Origin: an uncultured Calothrix sp.
GTDB taxonomy: Bacteria > Cyanobacteriota > Cyanobacteriia > Cyanobacteriales > Nostocaceae
Direction of reading: 5' to 3'
Assembly: GCA_937973965.1 (NCBI GenBank)
Contig: CALJJQ010000039.1
Location: 79,979-143,978, forward strand
DNA: 64,000 bases
The position numbers and the translations under genes are program-made. How positions within the stretch are numbered: the first letter of the stretch is position 1; each line of letters begins with the position of its first letter. Shown piece by piece: positions 56,796 to 64,000 of this stretch. The notes beneath the pieces were generated by a model. The model saw nothing but the letters and a program-made list of their open reading frames with translations, did not search any database and was not told the origin of the DNA.

Positions 56796-56892
56796 AATAT
56801 CGTTTACGCGAATGCTTGCTACATATCAGGGGCTGTAACCATTGATTTTTCTAGTTTCATTGATTGCAAAGTACAAGAGAATCGATATAACT
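56796..56892 (+). repeat. Dispersed repeat family B, copy 3
   Basis: Starts AATATCGTTTACGCGAATGC, ends CAAGAGAATCGATATAACT. Only a few changes separate it from the copy at 28291-28388. Confidence 0.9.
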
Positions 56893-57348
56893 CCAGTGCT
56901 TCTAGTAAAATTAAATCCCAAGCCTCACCCGAACAAACATTTGATGTATTTCCACACCTGCACCACGCGATCGCTGTTTGGGGAATCAAAAAATTCAGAA
57001 AAGGAGTTGATTTAAATCGGGGTTATTGTTAATATCAGAATATGGCTTCAAGGGCTTGCTATTTTCTTGTCGTAATAATGATAATCGTTTGCATAGCCTC
57101 TAAACCCCTGACTGCAAGTATTTTAGAGAAAAATATCCTTATTGTTCACCCGGTTTTGGAGAGTATCCCAGGTATGAGGGATGAACATTTTTTTGGAGCG
57201 GTTTCGATGGGAGAAGTGCTAGCACCTAAACCACCTCAACTAGGATGTCAGTGGGGAATGACCTCGAGAAACATAGCTTGACTACTCACAAAAGTTTTTA
57301 AATCAAGAAAACCCTAATTAACGTGAATTCGACGAATTTTAAAAGTTC

Positions 57349-57431
57349 AGGTTCAAAGTAACCTCATTCATTAGTTGAGAACAAAGTCAATAACTGACTG
57401 ATTCCAGGTTTACCGATTTTATTCTCAACAT
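57349..57431 (+). repeat. Dispersed repeat family D, copy
   Basis: Starts AGGTTCAAAGTAACCTCATT and ends TTTATTCTCAACATA. It is an inverted relative of 50528-50610. Confidence 0.85.
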
Positions 57432-57471
57432 ATTAGCTCGACTTTATCCAAAATTAAGAACAGCGTCACCT

Positions 57472-57505
57472 TGGTCTACCAGGTCGGGAGACCACTGGTA
57501 GACCA
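57472..57505 (-). terminator. Nested palindrome downstream of sbtA
   Basis: TGGTCTACCA at 57472 pairs perfectly with TGGTAGACCA at 57496, and inside it GGTC and GACC flank a GGGA loop. It lies 14 bases past the sbtA stop. No T-run follows in the sbtA direction, so it is a candidate terminator or 3' stabiliser. Confidence 0.6.
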
Positions 57506-57519
57506 TATGTTTTCTGATG

Positions 57520-58653
57520 TCAACTGCCCATTAAAGCCTGGGCAAGCCCTATATAAAGGGGTATTCCCAGCGCGATCGCAACTGGTGTACCGATGGCTGT
57601 AGACGCGCCGATGTAGGCAGAAGGGTTGGCCGAAGGGATACCGGCTCGTAATGTAGGTGGTCCAGAGATATCTGAACTGGAGCAGGCGATGACTGCCAAG
57701 ATGACCACACCACCAAGGCTGAATCCCGTGGCAAAGTGGGCAATCATGCCAAAACCAAAGGCTATAAGTCCATGCAGCAACGGAGCGATTACTGCATATA
57801 CAGCGTACCAATGAGCCACCTTGCGCAACTCAGCAACCCTTGACCAAGCTTCCATACCCATAACCAGCATCAGGATTGACAGCAGTCCACGGAAAAGGGG
57901 TTCATAAAAGCTTTCAAAAACACTGTCCGGCTTAGTCAGAATACCTAGAGCAAGACCAAGCAGCAGTGCCGATAGGGCAGAACCCTGAACGCTTTCCTTG
58001 ACGATGGGCCATATTTTTACCCGCTTGCTTGACTTGCTACCGTACTGCCCGCTAAGATACTCCTGTCTAGTAGTGGAATACTCCGGCTCGCTAGGATACC
58101 CGCCTACAGCAACTGATTGCCGACTTAGGTACTCTTCCTTATTAAGATACTCGTCTGCAGTGCTGCGTCGCTTGCTGACATAAACGCTGGCCACAACAAT
58201 CGCAGTTACGAGGGCTGGTATATCCATAAAGGGATAGAGTGCAGCAGCCCAAGCCTCGTATTTGATGCCTTGCTCTTCCAGTAGCGTTAGAGCTGCGGCG
58301 AGGGTAGAGCCACTCACAGCACCGAACAACCCCGCAGTTGCAACGGCATCCACCACTCTAACATTCGGCATTTTAGCCAACGTATAGCGACCGATGAAAA
58401 CGATCAGAATCCCCGTTATCATGGCAAATGCCGCAGGCAACAGCATCTCCGTTAGATTGGCATTGCGGATCGCAATACCGCCGCTTAGACCGACTTTCAT
58501 GAGCAGCATGAAGACGATAAATTTATAGATCGCATCTGGAATTTGCAGTTGGCTACCGAGGGAGGCAATAACCATACCGCCAATCAGAAAGCCGAGTGTC
58601 GGCGATTGCAACTGAGCCAGTAAGCGCATTAAGAAACCGGACAAGAAATCCAC
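57520..58653 (-). CDS. sbtA: Sodium-dependent bicarbonate transporter SbtA
   Basis: A 377-residue polytopic plasma-membrane protein, the high-affinity Na+/HCO3- symporter of the carbon-concentrating mechanism. Two inverted halves are seen: N-terminal membrane segments starting LLAQLQSPTLGFLIGGMVIA with KVGLSGGIAIRNANLTEMLL and GAVSGSTLAAALTLLEEQGI, and C-terminal segments with VIACSSSDISGPPTLRAGIP and GASTAIGTPVAIALGIPLYI. Between them, residues about 165-215 form the soluble loop with repeated EYLS motifs (NKEEYLSRQ, TTRQEYLSGQ). The start is GTG, backed by an excellent AAGGAGGT ribosome-binding site. Its regulator gene sbtB lies divergently, not downstream as is common. Confidence 0.95.
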   Translation of the reverse strand: MDFLSGFLMRLLAQLQSPTLGFLIGGMVIASLGSQLQIPDAIYKFIVFMLLMKVGLSGGIAIRNANLTEMLLPAAFAMITGILIVFIGRYTLAKMPNVRVVDAVATAGLFGAVSGSTLAAALTLLEEQGIKYEAWAAALYPFMDIPALVTAIVVASVYVSKRRSTADEYLNKEEYLSRQSVAVGGYPSEPEYSTTRQEYLSGQYGSKSSKRVKIWPIVKESVQGSALSALLLGLALGILTKPDSVFESFYEPLFRGLLSILMLVMGMEAWSRVAELRKVAHWYAVYAVIAPLLHGLIAFGFGMIAHFATGFSLGGVVILAVIACSSSDISGPPTLRAGIPSANPSAYIGASTAIGTPVAIALGIPLYIGLAQALMGS

Positions 58654-58657
58654 GAGT

Positions 58658-58686
58658 ACCTCCTTCTAGCTCCTCTAACGAGGAGC
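58658..58686 (-). promoter_or_regulatory. Strong Shine-Dalgarno and hairpin in the sbtA leader
   Basis: On the coding strand, GCTCCTC-GTTA-GAGGAGC forms a perfect seven-base-pair hairpin at 58669-58686. Three bases later comes AAGGAGGT, then the GTG start. The hairpin's 3' arm itself resembles a ribosome-binding site. It could influence translation or mRNA processing; this is inference. Confidence 0.6.
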
Positions 58687-59609
<923 letters not shown>

Positions 59610-60223
59610 CTTCAAACCCCTTAGTGGTGAAGAAAACTCTAAAGGTCTGGAGAAAGGGAGCTTGAGAGTATCGCCCAGGCTGATGATACAATTCGTACTG
59701 ATAGTCGGTGGCTCAATATACCTCATCTCCTCATAGACTTCAAAATTGTTGATTTGCAACAGTTACTTTTGCTAATATGGTGGTGTATTGTTAGCTATCA
59801 TGTTCTCAACGTGATAATGATAATCAATATCTCATTTTACAAGGGCTTAAATGTAACCCTTTGAGGAAAAAGCTGCCTACATTTTACCCTTTTATACATT
59901 TAGCTCAATTAGGATTGGGTTTTCAAAAATTTTTGGGACATTGGTGAAATCAATGTCGTGTTTGCGGATATTTTATCAATATTTTAATCGCGCGATCGCT
60001 TGTAGAATTAAAGCATATATTTAGCTTGTATGGCATGGCGTAAATGAAGTGAACATTGAAAATAGCAGAAGAGTCGAGAAGATAGGCAATATTCTAGTAC
60101 AAGGCGCTAAAGCGCAACTACCTACCTTCTTTTTCACCTATCAAGATTAATGACATGGAGTACTAGAGCTTACAGATATTCTCCATATATCCATAGTTGC
60201 TCAAAATATCAAAAAACAAGCAT
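59610..60223. other. Intergenic region with a diverged family-C repeat
   Basis: No supported gene. Bases 60091-60172 read on the minus strand look like a diverged family-C repeat (ATTAATCTTGATAGGTGAAA and GTAGGTAGTTGCGCT). Confidence 0.4.
60091..60172 (-). repeat. Dispersed repeat family C, diverged partial copy
   Basis: The reverse complement keeps the order CATTAAT, GGTGAAAAAG, GTAGTTGCGCT of the other copies but with many changes. Weak call. Confidence 0.4.
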
Positions 60224-61012
60224 ATGCCAAATCTAGAAATCAAGACAAGCACCGTCCAGATTCCCAACCAGGGTTTACAAATAGATGGGTATCTTGCACA
60301 ACCAGCAGGAGCAGGAAACTTTGGTGCAGTGATTGTGTTCCAAGAGATTTTCGGAGTTAATCAAAATATTCGCGATATCACCGACCTGATTGCTCAACAA
60401 GGTTACATTGCGATCGCACCAGCCATGTTTCATCGACTTGCTCCGGGATTTGAATTTGGATTTAGTCCAGAAGATGCAGGTTATAGTCCCGAAGCCTACC
60501 GTTTGGGGATGGAATATTACCAACAGGTCAAATACAGCGAAATCATAAGTGATATTCAAGCTGCGATCGCCTATTTAAAAAACCTACCCCAAGTTAAACC
60601 CGATGCAATTGGTTGTATCGGGTTTTGTTTTGGTGGTCATGTTGCCTATATTGCCGCAACTTTACCAGAAATTAAAGCTACTGCTTCCTTTTACGGTGGG
60701 GGAATTACCGTTCCCTCCTACGGAGAAGCAACACCAACTTTAAATCGAACATCAGCAATTAAAGGTACAATCTATACATTTTTTGGCAATCAAGATCCAT
60801 TAATTTCCCCAGAAGATAATGCCAAAATCGAAGCTGAACTGCAAAAACATAACATTAGCCATAGTGTTTTTCGCTACGATGCAGGACATGGTTTTTTTGC
60901 TGGGCTTTTTGTCGATAAGTATCCATTTTTAGCCAAAAATCCTAACATTAATCAAGCAGCAGCCATCGATGCTTGGTCTCAGGTCTTAGAGCTTTTCCGT
61001 AATCACCTGTAA
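60224..61012 (+). CDS. Dienelactone hydrolase family protein
   Basis: The ORF track starts at 60197; ATG 60224 (MPNLEIKTSTVQIPNQGLQI) fits the family better and gives 262 residues. It is an alpha/beta hydrolase with the dienelactone-hydrolase nucleophile cysteine in GCIGFCFGGHVAYIA, the acid in FFGNQDPLISPED and the histidine in YDAGHGFFAG. N-terminal block VIVFQEIFGVNQNIRDITD is also typical. There is no signal peptide. The natural substrate in cyanobacteria is unknown. It stands alone. Confidence 0.9.
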   Translation: MPNLEIKTSTVQIPNQGLQIDGYLAQPAGAGNFGAVIVFQEIFGVNQNIRDITDLIAQQGYIAIAPAMFHRLAPGFEFGFSPEDAGYSPEAYRLGMEYYQQVKYSEIISDIQAAIAYLKNLPQVKPDAIGCIGFCFGGHVAYIAATLPEIKATASFYGGGITVPSYGEATPTLNRTSAIKGTIYTFFGNQDPLISPEDNAKIEAELQKHNISHSVFRYDAGHGFFAGLFVDKYPFLAKNPNINQAAAIDAWSQVLELFRNHL

Positions 61013-61150
61013 AAAAAATAGGTAAATACTTTCCCACATCAACACGATTACCATCAGCCATGTTTAGTTAGATAATAAGCGAAAATATCTTTAAATGTGT
61101 GTGACTTTCCGATGAGAGCATTTTCACCAAAATCTTGTACTGAATCTTTA

Positions 61151-61537
61151 TTATAGATAATAAAGAAATTCTTCTAAAACACTAGAATGAAGATTCGATC
61201 TAGAATCAAATTTTTCCGCATAGTGCTGTTGGTCTAAAAAGTCTTTGTATGCCTCAAAAAGTTCTACTCGTCTAGTAATAATTTCTTCATCCTTATCAGT
61301 GGCTTCAGAGGTTGGTCCAATTAACTCCATATTAGCTTTGTGCCACTTATCATACTCAGTTCTGATTTCACGAAGATATTTCTTGCTCTGCCATAAACTG
61401 AAGCTATAATGTTCAAAAATTCTAAAATGTTCAAAAATTCTAAACCATAAATTAGAATTATGTGATTCTGCTTTTCTGTCAACTGTGACTAATGATTTTC
61501 CCCTGAAAAAAGTACAATACCAATAATCACGCTTATT
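61151..61537 (-). pseudogene. Start-less gene relic, possibly from a type II restriction enzyme
   Basis: An open frame of 128 codons without any usable start before its middle, so absent from the ORF track. It reads TFFRGKSLVTVDRKAESHNS, then an in-frame duplication FRIFEHFRIFEH, then LWQSKKYLREIRTEYDKWHK and FEAYKDFLDQQHYAEKFDSR with SNLHSSVLEEFLYYL before a stop. The amino-acid composition is clearly coding. The last part recalls the N-terminal region of some type II restriction endonucleases (BsaWI-like group); I cannot verify this. The rest of the gene is gone on both sides. Confidence 0.5.
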
Positions 61538-61761
61538 TCATCCGCATATTTAGGGTTGAAAGGTTTATTCTAAGTGCTGACAGCACATCAAAGTTTACCC
61601 CATCCTCCGACTACCCTCAAAAAATAACTAATTCATACTCCGACTATTAAGGTTAAGATAGTATTGTTAAGGCTTGTTTACAGAATTCCCCAAAACATCC
61701 GAATTCTGTTATTGCGGCCAAATACAAATGTATATCTGAAAAACATACTTTAGAGTTAAAT

Positions 61762-63555
61762 ATGACGCTCCCAATCCGTAACGTCGCAATTATCGCCCAC
61801 GTTGACCACGGCAAAACCACCCTCGTTGACGCACTCCTCAAACAATCTGGTATTTTCCGCGAAGGCGAAGACGTTCCGGATTGTGTGATGGACTCCAACG
61901 ACCTGGAACGGGAACGGGGGATTACGATTCTGGCGAAAAATACCGCCGTTAAGTTCAAAGATACCCTGATTAATATTGTTGATACCCCTGGACACGCTGA
62001 CTTTGGTGGTGAGGTGGAACGGGTACTAGGAATGGTGGATGGTTGTATCCTAATTGTGGATGCCAATGAAGGACCTATGCCCCAAACCCGGTTTGTGTTA
62101 AAAAAAGCACTGGAAAAAGGGCTGCGACCGATTGTGGTGGTGAACAAGATTGATAGACCCCAAGCTGAACCCCACAAAGCTATTGACAAGGTACTAGATT
62201 TATTCTTGGAATTAGGTGCGGATGACGACCAGTGTGATTTCCCTTACCTATTTGCATCTGGATTATCAGGATTTGCGAAGGAAAAACTGGAAGACGAACC
62301 TAAGGACATGCAGCCCCTATTTGAGGCAATTTTACGCCATGTTCCCCCTCCAGTGGGAGACCCCAACAAACCTTTACAATTGCAAGTGACGACCCTGGAT
62401 TATTCGGAATATTTAGGACGGATTGTCATCGGTCGGATTCACAACGGCACAATTAGAATGGGTCAGCAGGCAGCTTTAGTGACCGAAAGTGGTAATATTG
62501 TCAAAGCGAAAATCACCAAATTAATGGGATTTGAAGGCTTGAAACGGGTGGAGATGGAAGAAGCTTCCGCCGGTTACATTGTGGCGGTGGCTGGTTTTGC
62601 GGATGCTAACATTGGGGAAACCATTACCGACCCCAACGAACCCCAAGCTTTACCTTTGATTAAAGTCGATGAACCCACCCTGCAAATGACCTTCTGGGTG
62701 AATGATTCTCCCTTTGCGGGACAGGAAGGTAAATTTGTCACCTCTCGACAAATTCGTGATCGCCTAACCCGTGAATTGGAAACTAACGTTGCTTTACGGG
62801 TAGAGGATGGGGATTCTCCGGACAAATTCCTGGTATCGGGACGGGGAGAATTGCACTTGGGTATCTTAATCGAAACCATGCGTCGGGAAGGTTACGAATT
62901 CCAAGTTTCCCAACCCCAGGTAATTTACCGTGAAGTCAATGGTCAACCCTGCGAACCCTATGAATTATTAGCCCTAGACGTACCGGAAGATGCAGTTGGT
63001 AGCTGTATTGAACGATTAGGACAGCGCAAAGCCGAAATGCAAGATATGCAAATGGGTGCCAACGGACGCGCAAATTTAGAGTTTGTGATTCCTGCACGGG
63101 GTTTGATTGGTTTCAGGGGGGAATTTATCCGTATGACCCGTGGTGAGGGAATCATGAATCATAGTTTCCTGGAATACCGTGCCCTCAGTGGAAATATTGA
63201 AGCTCGGAACAAGGGCGTGTTAATTGCCTTTGAGGAAGGGGTTTCTACTTTCTATGCCATGAAAAACGCGGAAGACAGAGGTGTATTCTTTATTACTCCA
63301 GGGACAAAAGTATATAAAGGCATGATTGTTGGCGAACACAACCGTCCCCAAGACTTGGAATTGAACGTGTGTAAAACCAAACAGTTAACCAACCACCGGT
63401 CTGCAACCGGAGATGAATTGGTGCAGTTACAAGCACCCGTGGAAATGAGTTTGGAAAGAGCTTTGGAATACATTGGACCAGACGAATTGGTGGAAGTCAC
63501 ACCCGAATCAATTCGTTTACGGAAAATGTCAAAGAAGTTCGCAGGTAAACGTTAA
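61762..63555 (+). CDS. typA: GTP-binding translation/stress factor TypA/BipA
   Basis: A 597-residue ribosome-associated translational GTPase. The G motifs are intact: G1 AHVDHGKTTL, G2 ERERGITILAKN, G3 DTPGHADFGGEV, G4 VVNKIDRPQAEP. EF-G-like domains II, III and V follow (YLGRIVIGRIHNGTIRMGQQ, DKFLVSGRGELHLGILIETM), and the C-terminal TypA-specific domain contains VCKTKQLTNHRSATGDELVQL. The length is normal for the family. It acts in ribosome assembly and stress adaptation. A terminator follows 32 bases after the stop. The long minus-strand ORF at 61653 is its shadow. Confidence 0.97.
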   Translation: MTLPIRNVAIIAHVDHGKTTLVDALLKQSGIFREGEDVPDCVMDSNDLERERGITILAKNTAVKFKDTLINIVDTPGHADFGGEVERVLGMVDGCILIVDANEGPMPQTRFVLKKALEKGLRPIVVVNKIDRPQAEPHKAIDKVLDLFLELGADDDQCDFPYLFASGLSGFAKEKLEDEPKDMQPLFEAILRHVPPPVGDPNKPLQLQVTTLDYSEYLGRIVIGRIHNGTIRMGQQAALVTESGNIVKAKITKLMGFEGLKRVEMEEASAGYIVAVAGFADANIGETITDPNEPQALPLIKVDEPTLQMTFWVNDSPFAGQEGKFVTSRQIRDRLTRELETNVALRVEDGDSPDKFLVSGRGELHLGILIETMRREGYEFQVSQPQVIYREVNGQPCEPYELLALDVPEDAVGSCIERLGQRKAEMQDMQMGANGRANLEFVIPARGLIGFRGEFIRMTRGEGIMNHSFLEYRALSGNIEARNKGVLIAFEEGVSTFYAMKNAEDRGVFFITPGTKVYKGMIVGEHNRPQDLELNVCKTKQLTNHRSATGDELVQLQAPVEMSLERALEYIGPDELVEVTPESIRLRKMSKKFAGKR

Positions 63556-63586
63556 GCGACATTATTGAATTGGTAATCAAATTTAG

Positions 63587-63617
63587 CGGGGTAGCAATTT
63601 TGCCACCTCGTTTTTTG
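63587..63617 (+). terminator. Rho-independent terminator of typA
   Basis: CGGGGTAGCAA pairs with TTGCCACCTCG across a two-base loop, with one mismatch and one wobble, and is followed by TTTTTT. It lies 32 bases after the typA stop. Confidence 0.85.
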
Positions 63618-64000
63618 TTGAGAAATATAATATTTGCAAGTTTTTTCTTTGGTATCAACGCAATCAATGGTATTAGTTAGTCGGTTTCCTAACTTAGGGC
63701 TTGCAGAAAAGTAGTAAAGACGCGATAATCGCGTCTCTATGTCTTGTAAGCTTTAGAGGGTGTTTTAGTTCCAGAAAGTGCAAACTTTGGAGGAGCATAG
63801 AAGCTCAAAAACCTTGCATCTGTAGTTTTGGCATTGCATAATCAAGGGATGATTTTAATCTAAGTAGTTAAGCAGAATTAATTACACAAATAAATGATAC
63901 CATTAAATGGATTCAGCTTGTTTTATGGATAAGGTCTTATTATGTTCTTTATCAAAGAAATAAATTCCCTTTCTTGGAAACTGCTAGAAAGGATATATCG
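63618..64000. other. Right-end intergenic region
   Basis: No gene is supported before the window ends. A perfect palindrome AGACGCGATAATCGCGTCT at 63718-63736 belongs to the short GAGACGCG elements also seen near 27977, 35107 and 46667. Confidence 0.5.

Larger units (their letters stand above)
56626..57471. other. 850-bp intergenic region with two dispersed repeats
   Basis: Carries family-B repeat 56796-56892 and family-D repeat 57349-57431 and the TTAGCTCGACTTTATCC segment shared with 35033-35056. A 79-residue ORF at 57042 has a hydrophobic start but no ribosome-binding site; I do not call it a gene. Confidence 0.5.

Noticed and set aside
57042-57281. 79-residue + ORF with hydrophobic N-terminus
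   Set aside because: No ribosome-binding site, no recognisable similarity, lies in a repeat-rich gap; the hydrophobic stretch alone is not enough.
57476-57811. 111-residue minus ORF overlapping the end of sbtA
   Set aside because: Out-of-frame shadow of sbtA; Cys/Trp/His-rich composition.
61653-62189. 178-residue minus ORF at the start of typA
   Set aside because: Shadow of typA; Ser/Arg-rich composition typical of antisense frames.

Overview
The window comes from a filamentous, heterocyst-type (Nostocales-like) cyanobacterium. Direct signs are the very frequent HIP1 octamer GCGATCGC, a psbI gene, phycobilisome linkers and a CpcS-type bilin lyase, the bicarbonate transporter SbtA with SbtB, a clpR-clpP pair, and heptameric short repeats of the CCAAAAT and GGGAATA kind. 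I see no rRNA, tRNA or CRISPR array.

Bases 1-18.6 kb hold the 3' part of a contractile injection system (CIS) cluster on the + strand. It has two very large baseplate proteins (1215 and 1326 aa), a small coiled-coil protein with a C-terminal membrane helix, a 1.6k-residue modular protein with near-identical Ig-like repeats and a C-terminal membrane helix, a tape-measure protein, and a DUF4157 (eCIS core) protein fused to an L,D-transpeptidase domain. Two membrane-anchored structural proteins fit the thylakoid-anchored CIS known from Anabaena. Behind the cargo gene lies a recombination scar: an inverted tail of a Uma2-type gene, then a headless, stop-interrupted effector remnant ending in an HNH-like nuclease motif, then a YbjN-like gene that may be frameshifted. 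Sheath, tube and AAA+ ATPase genes are not in the window and would lie to the left. A TPR-CHAT (caspase-like) protein faces this region from the other strand.

22.8-34.8 kb is mostly housekeeping: an M1 aminopeptidase with HEAT repeats, an ABC1/UbiB kinase, a glycosyltransferase, an LpxB-like protein, a coiled-coil membrane protein and several small proteins. 35.3-37.6 kb encodes a fusion of a RelE/ParE-like toxin fold with an SF1 helicase, the most interesting single gene outside the CIS. Then come a zinc-ribbon membrane protein, a VWA protein and clpR-clpP.

41.8-45.0 kb is a light-harvesting group: a CpcS-type lyase, a putative minimal metalloprotease, a membrane-anchored CpcL and a soluble CpcG. 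45.7-56.6 kb is envelope-related: a BrkB-like membrane protein, an OstA/LptD-like protein, two paralogous hexapeptide acyltransferases, an SGNH hydrolase and a sugar-nucleotide epimerase, with psbI among them.

57.5-59.6 kb carries sbtA and sbtB arranged divergently, with a hairpin directly in front of the sbtA ribosome-binding site. A dienelactone hydrolase, a start-less gene relic that may derive from a restriction enzyme, and typA/bipA close the window. The long intergenic gaps are not empty: at least four dispersed repeat families of about 45-130 bp recur in them in both orientations.
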